A stretch of 35,755 nucleotides of DNA from SVKR01 sp963649145 (GCA_963649145.1 CAVJGI010000011.1:1-35755); one strand, 5' to 3'. Counted from the first letter of the stretch, positions 1-7,631 are shown. The notes: a model not told the origin generated them from the sequence alone. A program made the numbers and translations.

Positions 1-49
1 CTCATTATACATCTTTTATCCAACCTTTCCTTCGTTGGGTATTATACAA

Positions 50-160
50 GGGGTTGTTACCAAGCTTCCGAAAACGCGAAGCTTGGATATCTCGTAAGCT
101 TACAACCCTCCAGTCAGCGCTTTGCGCTGACAGCCTCCCTTGCACAGGGAGGCCTTTAAA
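50..160 (-). repeat. Palindromic dispersed repeat, copy A (left half only)
   Basis: Read on the minus strand this begins TTTAAAGGC, makes the hairpin GCCTCCC/GGGAGGC, then CTGTCA-GCGC-aaa-GCGC-TGACTGG, and reaches the central GGGTTGT...ACAACCC arm. It matches the copies at 15482-15643 and 35488-35652 up to the centre, after which positions 1-49 are unrelated, so only half of the element is present. Stem bases differ between copies but pairing is kept. Confidence 0.85.
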
Positions 161-259
161 TTGTGCGGCTTCGCCGCGCTGATAAGACTTTTTTGACACG
201 CTCTTGCGGCGAAGCCGCATTCAACTTTTATCCCCTCGCCCTTGCGGGCGAGAAAAACC
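161..259. other. Hairpin-rich spacer without a gene
   Basis: Three short perfect hairpins lie here: GCGGC-ttc-GCCGC (165-177), TGCGGC-gaa-GCCGCA (205-219) and CTCGCCC-ttgc-GGGCGAG (235-252). The last lies just past the stop of the minus-strand NTPase gene but is not followed by a T-run on that strand, so it is not a canonical terminator. I see no credible coding frame. Confidence 0.6.
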
Positions 260-790
260 TCACCCGATCTCCCCGCGCAGAAGCTCCAAGATCCACGGCA
301 GAAGCTCCTCCCGGTTCTCCGGGGTCACAACCACAAGCCTCGTCCCGGAATGGCTCCGGATACGCTCGGCAAGCGGCGTGTGCGCCGCGCCGCGGAGGAC
401 GCCGAGGATGGGCTTTTCGCAGTCCAGAAGCGCCTCGATCCGCGCAGTAAAGGCGGCGGCTTCGCGCTCCATGCGCCCGACCTCGTCCATCAGAATGAGC
501 TGCGCCCCCTCCGCCCCGGCGAGCGCGGCGCAGCCGGCGCGGTCAAACGCCGCCGCGTCCCCGCCGCCGCCGCGTCCGCGGATGCGGAGCCCGACGCGGT
601 TTTCCGCCGAGCGCGGCGCGTCCGGCTCCGCGGCGGGCAGCAGAAAGACGCCGAGCTCGCCCGTCTCCGCGTCCGGCTCCGACACGGTGAAAAAACCGCC
701 GAGCGCGAGCGGCGAAAGCGCGGCAAGCACGCGGCGGATGAGCGTGGACTTGCCCACCTGAATATCCCCGGTCAGAAAAATATGCTCCAT
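260..790 (-). CDS. NTPase of the THEP1 / NTPase_1 family
   Basis: A 176-residue P-loop protein. The Walker A motif GDIQVGKSTL sits at the N terminus, followed by a glycine-rich segment and a Walker B-like LILMDEVGRME, the D-E-x-G-x-M-E form typical of the THEP1 family of nucleoside-triphosphatases (known members hydrolyse ATP or GTP slowly; the cellular role is unclear). I chose the start at 790 because GGAGG lies just upstream and the Walker A then falls at residues 7-15; a longer frame upstream has no ribosome site. The gene is divergent from the CARF nuclease and their -35 boxes overlap, so the two may be co-regulated. Family call is firm, function unknown. Confidence 0.85.
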   Translation of the reverse strand: MEHIFLTGDIQVGKSTLIRRVLAALSPLALGGFFTVSEPDAETGELGVFLLPAAEPDAPRSAENRVGLRIRGRGGGGDAAAFDRAGCAALAGAEGAQLILMDEVGRMEREAAAFTARIEALLDCEKPILGVLRGAAHTPLAERIRSHSGTRLVVVTPENREELLPWILELLRGEIG

Positions 791-826
791 CGCGCAAAAC
801 CTCCGAAAAAATATGTATCTCCGCCG

Positions 827-855
827 AGCATACCACATTTGGGCGCTTTACACAA
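827..855 (-). promoter_or_regulatory. Promoter of the NTPase gene
   Basis: On the minus strand TTGTGT (850-855), 17 bp, TATGCT (827-832). The -35 box overlaps the -35 box of the opposite promoter at 847-852, so two polymerases could hardly bind together. Confidence 0.65.
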
Positions 856-875
856 GGCGCAGCTTCTGCTAAAAT
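847..875 (+). promoter_or_regulatory. Promoter of the CARF nuclease gene
   Basis: TTTACA (847-852), 17 bp, TAAAAT (870-875). Transcription would start near 882 and a GGGAGGG ribosome site at about 895-901 serves the ATG at 908. Confidence 0.75.
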
Positions 876-907
876 AGTCGGATAGATATCATTCGGGAGG
901 GAAAGCC

Positions 908-2086
908 ATGCAGACGCTCATCGAGCTCTATGACGAGCGGCCGATCGAAAATGTGCTCGCCATGGAGGTCTTCCGACCGGCGGAGGTCGTGTTCCTCTGT
1001 CCGGCGGAGGCGGCGCAGGACCGCGCGATGCAGGAAAAGCTGCGCGAATACGCGAAAAAGCAGGGGCTGGACACCCGGCTGACCTTTCTGGAGACGAGCC
1101 CTTACCGCGCCGACCGCGTGAAGCGCCAGCTCCAGCGCGTCGTGGAGTCCCACCCGGACTGCGCGCTGGACATCACGGGCGGGACGGACGCCGCGCTCTT
1201 CGCCGGCGGGCTACTCTGCGCCGAAGCGAGCATCCCGGTGTTCACCTTCAGCCGCAAGCGGGGTCGCTTTTACAACATCTCCGGCGCGGACTTTGCCGAC
1301 GAGCTGCTCTGCACGGTGCAGCACGAGGTGGAGGACGTCTTTCTCATGGCGGGCGGCGCGCTGCGCCCCGGACGGGTCGACAACGCCCTCCTGCCGCACT
1401 ATCTGCCGAAGATCGACGCGCTTTTCGGCATCTATCTGCACTACCGCCGCGAGTGGGCGAGGCTCGTGACCTATATCCAGCGGCTCTCCCAGTGCCCGCC
1501 GGACGATGAGCCGCCGCTCCACGCGGAGGGACCGTGGGAGGTCAAGGGCGAGCAGGGCAAGCGCGTGGAAGCGCCGGAGCCGGCGCTGCGCGATCTCGCC
1601 CGCGCGGGCTTTCTCCGCCGGCTGCGCATCCGCCGCGGCGAACATGTCGCCTTCGACTTTCGCGACACCCAGATCCGCTGGTGGCTGCGCGACGTGGGCA
1701 GCGCGCTGGAGCTGCATGTCTACAAAGCCTGCCTCGACACCGGCATTTTCCACGACGTGCGCTCAAGCGTCGTCGTCGACTGGGCGGGCGAGGGCAGGCG
1801 CGACAGCGTGACGAACGAGCTCGACACCGTCGCCGTGCAGGGCATCACGCCGCTTTTTATAAGCTGCAAGACCTGCGCCGTCAGCACCGACGCACTCAAC
1901 GAGCTCGCGATATTGCGCGACCGCTTCGGCGGCGCGGCGGCGCGCGCCGCGATCGTCACGGCGGAATACTGCCGCGCCGTCACGCGCCACCGCGCCGCCG
2001 CGCTGGACATCGACGTCATCGACATCGCCGACCTCCGCGACGGCGCCGTGAGCGAGCGCATCCGCGCGATTATGGACCGCGAATGA
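908..2086 (+). CDS. Card1/Can2-like CARF-nuclease (DUF1887 family), orphan
   Basis: A 392-residue protein. The N-terminal ~150 residues look like a CARF domain: alternating strands and helices with the ligand-loop-like LDITGGTDAA at 87-96 followed by a small-residue helix. A middle helical region (about 160-260) leads to a C-terminal PD-(D/E)xK-type nuclease core with NELDTV at 303-308 and LFISCK at 316-321. This order is that of DUF1887, the family of the type III CRISPR ancillary nuclease Card1/Can2, which cuts DNA and RNA when cyclic tetra-adenylate binds the CARF domain. The usual E-x-K is S319-C320-K321 here, so the metal site may be altered. No cas gene or repeat array is visible in the window. 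The family call is strong; activator and substrate are unknown. Confidence 0.8.
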   Translation: MQTLIELYDERPIENVLAMEVFRPAEVVFLCPAEAAQDRAMQEKLREYAKKQGLDTRLTFLETSPYRADRVKRQLQRVVESHPDCALDITGGTDAALFAGGLLCAEASIPVFTFSRKRGRFYNISGADFADELLCTVQHEVEDVFLMAGGALRPGRVDNALLPHYLPKIDALFGIYLHYRREWARLVTYIQRLSQCPPDDEPPLHAEGPWEVKGEQGKRVEAPEPALRDLARAGFLRRLRIRRGEHVAFDFRDTQIRWWLRDVGSALELHVYKACLDTGIFHDVRSSVVVDWAGEGRRDSVTNELDTVAVQGITPLFISCKTCAVSTDALNELAILRDRFGGAAARAAIVTAEYCRAVTRHRAAALDIDVIDIADLRDGAVSERIRAIMDRE

Positions 2087-2110
2087 GCGGCGAAAGGAGA
2101 TCCCGAAAAA

Positions 2111-2297
2111 ATGGCGGCCTACGCAATGAGCGACATCCACGGCGACCGCGCACGGTTTCACGCGCTGCTGGATAAGCTGGCGTTTTCCGCGCAGGGCCGG
2201 TTTTCTGGACCTTGACTGTCTCTGCGGCTATGAGGAATACCCCGCCCGCGCGCTCGCCTGCCTGCGTCTGGACGATATGGCGGAGTTTTACGGCTGA
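2111..2297 (+). pseudogene. Metallophosphoesterase (Ser/Thr phosphatase-like) remnant
   Basis: An ATG at 2111 with AAAGGAG upstream starts MAAYAMSDIHGDRARF, the first metal-binding motif (S-D-I-H-G-D) of calcineurin-like phosphoesterases. After 34 codons the frame hits a stop at 2213-2215. Shifting by one base, 2211-2297 reads LDCLCGYEEYPARALACLRL then DDMAEFYG and a stop, which resembles the usual C terminus of the same family. The ~150 middle residues with the other metal ligands are gone. An internal deletion plus frame change explains it; the product cannot be active. Confidence 0.8.
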
Positions 2298-2313
2298 AAG
2301 TGGGTCAATTTCC

Positions 2314-2345
2314 GGGCACGTCCGCGCGGCGTGCCCGCTTTTTTT
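2314..2345 (+). terminator. Rho-independent terminator
   Basis: GGGCACG (2314-2320) pairs with CGTGCCC (2330-2336) over a 9-base loop, followed by GC and seven T. It closes the CARF nuclease/pseudogene transcript and separates it from the next gene. Confidence 0.8.
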
Positions 2346-2357
2346 GCATTTTCCCGG

Positions 2358-2386
2358 TTCCAAATCGAAAGGAAACGTGTTAGAAT
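2358..2386 (+). promoter_or_regulatory. Candidate promoter of the fused RNA-modification gene
   Basis: TTCCAA (2358-2363), 17 bp, TAGAAT (2381-2386). The -10 box is good and the -35 weak. The predicted start of transcription (2392-2394) falls on the ATG at 2394, and no ribosome site precedes that ATG at a useful distance, so the message may be leaderless. Confidence 0.45.
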
Positions 2387-2393
2387 ACGCCTT

Positions 2394-4205
2394 ATGGATA
2401 TTGTGGATATTTTATACTCGGATAACGAGATCGCCGTCGCGGTCAAGCCCTGCGGCGTGCTTTCGACGGACAGCCCCGGCGGGATGCCGGAGAGAGTGCG
2501 CAGCGCCCTCGGCGGCGAGGCGCGGACCGTCCACCGGCTCGATCAGGTCGTCGGCGGGCTGATGCTGCTCGCGCGCAGCGCGGAGAGCGCCTCGGCGCTC
2601 GGAAAACAGGTGATGGACGGCGGCTTTCAGAAGGAATACCTCGCCGTGGTGCGCGGCGCGCCGCCGGCGCGCGGAACGCTGCGCGACCTGCTCGCGCGCG
2701 ACAAGGCGGAGCGGAAGACTTACGTCGCCGACGCGCCGGGTCCCGGCGTGCAGGAGGCGGTGCTGGACTATACCGTGCTGGGCAGCGCGGCGGGGCTCAG
2801 CCTGCTGCGCATCCGGCTCCATACCGGGCGGACGCACCAGATCCGCGCCCAGTTTTCCGCCCGCGGCTGGCCCCTCGTCGGCGACCGCAAATATGGCGGC
2901 GCGGACGAGCAGGGCGACATCGCGCTCTGGTCGGCGCACCTCGGCTTCACCCACCCCGCAACGGGGCGGCGGATGGAGTTCACGCTCCCGCCGCCGGACA
3001 AAAGCCCGTGGACGGAATTTGACCTTGGGAGGCTCTTTATGGAGACGGAAAAGACCTATATTATGGACCATACGCCCTGCCCGCTCGCGAAAAAATGCGG
3101 CGGCTGCCAGATGCAGAACCTGCCCTACGCCCGCCAGCTGGAGCTAAAGCAGGGCAAGGTCAACGCGCTGATGGGCAAATTCTGCCATGTGGACAAAATT
3201 CTCGGCTGCGACAAGCCGTATCACTACCGCAACAAGGTGCAGGCAGCCTTCGGGCTCGACGCGAAGGGCCGCGTCATCTCCGGCGTTTACCAGTCCTCCA
3301 GCCACCGCATCGTGCCCGTGGACGACTGCATGCTGGAGGACGAGACGGCGGACAAGATCATCGTGGACATCCGCAAAATGCTGCCGCAGTTCAAAATTCC
3401 CGTCTATGACGAGCGGCGGGGCGGCGGCTGGCTGCGCCATGTGCTCGTCAAGCGCAGCTTCCACACCGGGGAGGTCATGGTCGTTTTGGTCGCCGTGTCG
3501 CCGATCTTCAAGCTGCAAAAGCCCTTCCTCGCGGAGCTGCTGCGACGCCATCCGGAGATCACGACCGTGCTGCTGAACGTCAACCCCGGCCGCACCTCCC
3601 TCGTGCTCGGCAAGCAGGAAAAAGTCCTGTCCGGCAAGGGCTATATTGAGGACGAGCTCTGCTCTCTGCGCTTCCGCATTTCGGCGAAGAGCTTTTACCA
3701 GATTAACCCCGCCCAGACGGAGCGGCTTTACCGCACGGCGCTCGACTTCGCCGCCCTGACGGGCAAGGAGCGCGTGCTGGACGCCTACTGCGGCACCGGC
3801 ACCATCGGTCTCGCCGCCTCCGGCTCCGCCGGGGAGGTCGCGGGCGTGGAGCTGAACGCCGATGCCGTGCGCGACGCCATCGCGAACGCGAAGCGCAACG
3901 GCGTGAAAAACTGCTGGTTCACCTGCGCGGACGCCGGGGAGTTTATGGAGGAGACGGCGGCGCAGGGCGAAAGCTGCGACGTGGTATTCATGGACCCGCC
4001 CCGCGCCGGGAGCGACGCGCGGTTTCTCACCTCCCTCATCCACCTTGCGCCCCGCCGCGTCGTCTATGTCTCCTGCAACCCGGAGACCCTCGCCCGCGAC
4101 TGCGCCGTCCTGACCTCCGCCGGCTACCGCGTCCGCCGCGTCCAGCCCGTGGATATGTTCCCACATACGGAGCACGTGGAGTGCGTATGTCTGCTGGAGA
4201 AATAA
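2394..4205 (+). CDS. rlmD: RluA-type pseudouridine synthase fused to RlmD-type 23S rRNA m5U methyltransferase
   Basis: One open frame of 603 residues carries two complete enzymes. Residues 1-210 are an RluA-family pseudouridine synthase with HRLD (catalytic D50) and the RTHQIR motif. Residues 216-603 are a TrmA/RlmD-type S-adenosylmethionine methyltransferase: cysteines 229, 235 and 238 (C-x5-C-x2-C) for a 4Fe-4S cluster, DAYCGTGTIGL for cofactor binding, MDPPRAG, and the catalytic cysteine in VYVSCNPETLARD. The N-terminal TRAM domain common in this family is absent. The synthase part ends near its normal C terminus (PPPDKSPWTEF) and runs on without a stop. Both activities act on rRNA or tRNA uridines. 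A ribosome site before M216 allows the methyltransferase to be made alone. Confidence 0.9.
   Translation: MDIVDILYSDNEIAVAVKPCGVLSTDSPGGMPERVRSALGGEARTVHRLDQVVGGLMLLARSAESASALGKQVMDGGFQKEYLAVVRGAPPARGTLRDLLARDKAERKTYVADAPGPGVQEAVLDYTVLGSAAGLSLLRIRLHTGRTHQIRAQFSARGWPLVGDRKYGGADEQGDIALWSAHLGFTHPATGRRMEFTLPPPDKSPWTEFDLGRLFMETEKTYIMDHTPCPLAKKCGGCQMQNLPYARQLELKQGKVNALMGKFCHVDKILGCDKPYHYRNKVQAAFGLDAKGRVISGVYQSSSHRIVPVDDCMLEDETADKIIVDIRKMLPQFKIPVYDERRGGGWLRHVLVKRSFHTGEVMVVLVAVSPIFKLQKPFLAELLRRHPEITTVLLNVNPGRTSLVLGKQEKVLSGKGYIEDELCSLRFRISAKSFYQINPAQTERLYRTALDFAALTGKERVLDAYCGTGTIGLAASGSAGEVAGVELNADAVRDAIANAKRNGVKNCWFTCADAGEFMEETAAQGESCDVVFMDPPRAGSDARFLTSLIHLAPRRVVYVSCNPETLARDCAVLTSAGYRVRRVQPVDMFPHTEHVECVCLLEK
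3027..3041 (+). promoter_or_regulatory. Internal ribosome binding site and start inside the fusion
   Basis: GGGAGG (3027-3032), six bases, then ATG (3039-3041) in frame, exactly where the methyltransferase half begins. It is a better initiation site than the one at 2394, suggesting that the two genes were once separate and lost the stop between them. Confidence 0.7.
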
Positions 4206-4233
4206 ACCGACAAATTGCAAAGGCACAGACACT

Positions 4234-5583
4234 ATGGAAACCTCAAACCTGTTCGGAACCGAAAGAATCGGCAAGATCCTGCTGAAGCTCGCGCCGCCGG
4301 TGATGCTGGCGCAGCTTATTCAGGCGCTTTATAACATTGTGGACAGTCTCTTTGTCGGGCGATATTCCGACACGGGGCTGACGGCGCTCTCCATCGTCTA
4401 TCCGCTCCAGCTTCTCATGATCGCGATCGCGGTCGGCACGGGCGTCGGCATCAATACCGTGATGGCGGCGAAGCTCGGCGTCGGTCGGCGGGAGGAGGCG
4501 GAGGAATATGCCGGCGTCGGAACGCTGCTCGCCGCGGCGCTCTGGCTCGTTTTCGCTATCCTGAGCTGGTTTCTCATGCCGGCTTACGCGCGGCTCTCGA
4601 CGGGCTCGGAGGCGGTGATCGCCGACGTCATCACCTACGGCCGCATCGTCTCGGCGGCGAGCTTCGGGCTTTTTCTGGAGAGCGTATGGACCAAAATTTT
4701 GCAGGCGGACGGCGATATGCGCACGCCGATGATCGCCCAGATCCTCGGCGCGGTGACGAACATCGTGCTCGACCCGCTGCTCATCTTCGGACTGCTCGGA
4801 CTGCCGCGGCTCGGCATCGCGGGCGCGGCGATCACGACCGTGGCGGGCCAGATCGTCGCCGCCGCGGTCGTCATGCGCCGCGGGCGGCGCCCCTCCCCGC
4901 CGCTGCGGGTCTATCCGCGCCACGCGGCGCACATTTTCCGCCTTGGACTGCCGAACATCCTGATGCAGTCGGCTTACACGTTCTATATCTTCGGTCTGAA
5001 TCTCATCCTCTCCGGCTTTTCCGATCAGGCGGTGACGGCGCTGGGGCTTTACTACAAGTGGCAGACGTTTTTCTTCATCCCGCTCGGCGCGATGCAGACC
5101 TGCATCGTCCCGGTCGTGAGCTTCAACTATGCCGCGGGCAGCATCTCCCGCTGCCGGAAAACGCTCTCCGCCGCGCTCTGGTTCGGGCTGGCGCTGATGG
5201 CGGTCGGCACGCTCTGCTTCAACCTCTTCCCGGAGGCGATGCTCCGCGCGTTTTCCTCGGATGAGCTCGTCGTCGCCATAGGGACTTACGGCTTCCGCAT
5301 CGTGGGCTTCAGCTTTCTGCCCATGGTCCCGTCGCTGACGTTCCCGGTGTTCTTCCAAGCCGTCGGCTCCAGCCTGAAAAGCTCGCTGCTCACCGTGGTG
5401 CGCACGGTGCTGCTCTTCGTGCCGCTCGGCTGGCTCTTCGCCCGGCTCTGGGGGCTGGAGGGCTTCTGGTTCACCTACCCCGCCACCGAGATCCTGACGG
5501 CGGCGGTCGGGTTTTTGTTCTACCGCGGATTCCTCCGCAGCGACTATGTGCGCGAGCACGCAGAAAAGGAGACGCTATGCTGA
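4234..5583 (+). CDS. MATE family efflux transporter
   Basis: A 449-residue membrane protein with about twelve hydrophobic segments in two homologous halves, beginning ILLKLAPPVMLAQLIQALYN and continuing to VDSLFVGRYSDTGLTALS, the classic start of a MATE (multidrug and toxic compound extrusion) Na+ or H+ antiporter; the second half opens similarly at HIFRLGLPNILMQSAYTFYI. Length is normal for the family. The upstream ribosome site is weak (AAAGG at about 4218), as expected for a gene translated within an operon 28 bases after the fusion gene. Its stop overlaps the start of the NUDIX gene by seven bases. Substrate unknown. Confidence 0.92.
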   Translation: METSNLFGTERIGKILLKLAPPVMLAQLIQALYNIVDSLFVGRYSDTGLTALSIVYPLQLLMIAIAVGTGVGINTVMAAKLGVGRREEAEEYAGVGTLLAAALWLVFAILSWFLMPAYARLSTGSEAVIADVITYGRIVSAASFGLFLESVWTKILQADGDMRTPMIAQILGAVTNIVLDPLLIFGLLGLPRLGIAGAAITTVAGQIVAAAVVMRRGRRPSPPLRVYPRHAAHIFRLGLPNILMQSAYTFYIFGLNLILSGFSDQAVTALGLYYKWQTFFFIPLGAMQTCIVPVVSFNYAAGSISRCRKTLSAALWFGLALMAVGTLCFNLFPEAMLRAFSSDELVVAIGTYGFRIVGFSFLPMVPSLTFPVFFQAVGSSLKSSLLTVVRTVLLFVPLGWLFARLWGLEGFWFTYPATEILTAAVGFLFYRGFLRSDYVREHAEKETLC

Positions 5584-6044
5584 ACACCACGCTTTGCTAC
5601 ATTGAGCAGGGGACGAAGTATCTTCTGCTGCACCGGGTGAAGAAGAAAAACGACCTCAATGAGGGAAAATGGATCGGCGTCGGCGGCAAATTCGAGCCGG
5701 GCGAGAGCCCGGACGAGTGCCTTCTGCGCGAGGTGCGCGAGGAGACGGGGCTGACGCTGACGCGCTGGCGCTGCCGCGGGATCGTGACCTTTTGCAGCGA
5801 CCGCTGGGAAACGGAGTATATGCACCTTTTCACCGCCGACGGCTTCACCGGTGTACTGCGCGAGTGCAGCGAGGGCGAGCTCGCGTGGATCGAGCGGGCA
5901 GATTTCGCCGCGCTGCCCCAGTGGGAGGGCGACCGCATTTTCCTCGCCCTGCTGGAGGCGAACGCGCCGTTTTTCCTCCTGAAGCTGCGCTATGAGGGCG
6001 ACACGCTCGCGGAGGCGGTCCTGAACGGGGAAAAGCTCCGGTGA
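5577..6044 (+). CDS. NUDIX hydrolase, MutT/8-oxo-dGTPase-like
   Basis: A 155-residue protein with a complete Nudix box at residues 37-59: G37, E43, then REVREETGL, matching G-x5-E-x7-R-E-U-x-E-E-x-G-U, which binds the catalytic divalent metal. The lead-in (LLLHRVKKKNDLNEGKWIGV) resembles Firmicute 8-oxo-dGTP diphosphatases, so nucleotide-pool cleaning is the likely role. The ATG at 5577 overlaps the end of the MATE gene by seven bases and its TGA overlaps the GTG start of the next gene by four, so translation is coupled in both directions. Substrate is inferred, not shown. Confidence 0.88.
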   Translation: MLNTTLCYIEQGTKYLLLHRVKKKNDLNEGKWIGVGGKFEPGESPDECLLREVREETGLTLTRWRCRGIVTFCSDRWETEYMHLFTADGFTGVLRECSEGELAWIERADFAALPQWEGDRIFLALLEANAPFFLLKLRYEGDTLAEAVLNGEKLR

Positions 6045-6922
6045 GGGTGCTGGAGCTGACCGTTCCGCCGGAGCGGGACGGCAAGACGGTGAAGGCGCTG
6101 CTCCGGCGGGAGCTTCAGATGCCGGAGAGCCTCATCGCCGCGGTGAAGCTGCGCGAGCGCGGGCTTTGCATAAACGGCGTGCGCTGCCGCACGACGGACA
6201 CGGTGCGCGCCGGGGACCGGCTGAGCGCGGAGGTCGGCGACCTCCCGGCGGAGACGGGGATCACGCCGACGCCGATGGCGCTCGACATCCGCTATGAGGA
6301 CGAAGACCTCCTCGTGCTGAATAAGCCCGCAGGCCTCGCCGTGAACGGACGCGCGCTCCGCGGGGACGCGACGGTCGCCTCCGCGCTCGCGGCGTATTGG
6401 GGCACAGACCGCCCCTTCCACTGCGTCACCCAGCTCGACCGCGGGACGAGCGGGCTGCTCGTCGCGGCGAAAAGCGGCTACATCCACGACCGGCTGCGCC
6501 GCGCGCTGCACGGAGAGGACTTTTGCCGCGAATACCTCGCGCTCGTGGAGGGAAATCTGCCCGCGGCGCGCGGCAGCATCACGCTGCCCATCGCGCGCGA
6601 CGGCGATGCCCACCGCTTCCGCGCCGACCCCGCGGGAGTTCCCGCGCGAACGGATTACACCGAGCTGGACCGCCGCGGCGGGCTGACGCTCGTGCGGCTC
6701 CGGCTTTTCACGGGCAGGACCCACCAGATCCGCGTCCACCTCGCGGCGCTGGGCTGTCCCCTCGCCGGGGACTGGCTCTACGGCAGCGCGTCGGACGCCC
6801 TCGCGCGCCCCGCGCTCCACAGCGAAGCGCTCACCCTGCGCCAGCCCGTCACGGGGGCAAAAATTGAGCTTCAATGCGAATTACCGGAGGATATGGAGGA
6901 GCTATGGAAACAGTCGAAATGA
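6041..6922 (+). CDS. RluA family pseudouridine synthase with S4-like N terminus
   Basis: A 293-residue protein starting at GTG (6041). Residues 1-75 resemble the S4-type RNA-binding domain of RluC/RluD enzymes (VKALLRRELQMPESL, then a basic loop). The catalytic domain contains LLVLNKPAGLAVNG, TQLDRGTSGLLVAAK with the catalytic aspartate, and RTHQIRVHLA. In most relatives the catalytic loop reads HRLD; here H and R are T and Q, as TQLD. Enzymes of this group convert uridine to pseudouridine in 23S rRNA or tRNA. The gene overlaps the NUDIX gene by 4 bases and the following trmO by 19. This is the second synthase domain in the same operon. Confidence 0.9.
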   Translation: MRVLELTVPPERDGKTVKALLRRELQMPESLIAAVKLRERGLCINGVRCRTTDTVRAGDRLSAEVGDLPAETGITPTPMALDIRYEDEDLLVLNKPAGLAVNGRALRGDATVASALAAYWGTDRPFHCVTQLDRGTSGLLVAAKSGYIHDRLRRALHGEDFCREYLALVEGNLPAARGSITLPIARDGDAHRFRADPAGVPARTDYTELDRRGGLTLVRLRLFTGRTHQIRVHLAALGCPLAGDWLYGSASDALARPALHSEALTLRQPVTGAKIELQCELPEDMEELWKQSK

Positions 6923-7593
6923 AGGTGATCGCCCGCATCCGGAGCGATTTCGGCAGCAAGTTCGGCATCCCGCGCCAGAGCGGGCTCGTCGATTCGCTGC
7001 GCGCGGAGATCGTGTTCGAGCCGGAGTACCGGGACCCGGAGGCGCTGCGCGGCATTGAGGGCTTTTCCCACCTCTGGCTGCTGTGGTATTTTTCCGCGGC
7101 GGAGCGCGGCGAATGGTCGCCGACGGTGCGCCCCCCGCGGCTCGGCGGCAACCGCCGCGTCGGTGTGTTCGCGACGCGCGCGCCCTATCGCCCGAACCCG
7201 CTGGGGCTCTCCTGCGTGCGGCTGCTCGGCGTGGAGCGCGGCGGCGCGCACGGCAGCGTGCTCGTCGTCTCCGGCGCGGACCTGATGGACGGCACGCCGA
7301 TCTTTGACATCAAGCCCTACGCCCCTTACGCCGACGCCCACCCGGACGCGACCGGCTCCTTCGCCTCGACGCCGCCGGAGACCTTCCCGGTCAACTGCCC
7401 GCCGGAGGAGCTTGCGAAGCTCCCGGAGGAAAAGCGCGAAGCGCTCCTCGGCGTGCTCGCGCAGGACCCCCACCCCCGCTATCAGCACGACGCGCAGCGC
7501 GTTTACGGCATGGATTTTGCGGGCTTCAACGTGAAATTCCGCGTCGCCGGCGGAACGGTGGAGGTCGTCTCGATCGGGCGGGAGGAAATTTAA
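6904..7593 (+). CDS. trmO: tRNA (N6-threonylcarbamoyladenosine37-N6)-methyltransferase TrmO
   Basis: A 229-residue TrmO/TsaA (UPF0066) family protein. The N-terminal beta-barrel region begins KVIARIRSDFGSKFGIPRQ, followed by IEGFSHLWLLWYF, RPPRLGGNRRVGVFATRAPY and RPNPLGLS, all hallmark stretches of the SAM-binding barrel. The C-terminal part (YQHDAQRVYGMDFAGFNVKF) is the usual extension. The enzyme methylates t6A at position 37 of tRNA-Thr. I chose ATG 6904, which has GGAGG four bases upstream, over an earlier in-frame start inside rluA. It is the last gene before a bidirectional terminator. Confidence 0.93.
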   Translation: METVEMKVIARIRSDFGSKFGIPRQSGLVDSLRAEIVFEPEYRDPEALRGIEGFSHLWLLWYFSAAERGEWSPTVRPPRLGGNRRVGVFATRAPYRPNPLGLSCVRLLGVERGGAHGSVLVVSGADLMDGTPIFDIKPYAPYADAHPDATGSFASTPPETFPVNCPPEELAKLPEEKREALLGVLAQDPHPRYQHDAQRVYGMDFAGFNVKFRVAGGTVEVVSIGREEI

Positions 7594-7604
7594 AGCGCAA
7601 AAAA

Positions 7605-7631
7605 GCCGACGAAATGCTTCGTCGGCTTTTT
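7605..7631. terminator. Bidirectional rho-independent terminator between trmO and rpmB
   Basis: GCCGACGAA (7605-7613), loop ATGC, TTCGTCGGC (7618-7626), then five T on the plus strand; A-runs upstream provide T on the minus strand. It serves the convergent genes on both sides. Confidence 0.9.

Noticed and set aside
163..877. Plus-strand frames opposite the NTPase gene.
   Set aside because: The minus strand has the Walker motifs, the ribosome site and a promoter; the plus-strand frames are low-complexity arginine/alanine readings.
2212..2562. A 116-codon plus-strand frame across the phosphatase remnant.
   Set aside because: It crosses a terminator and a promoter and overlaps the start of the synthase gene in another frame. 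The pseudogene explains the sequence better.
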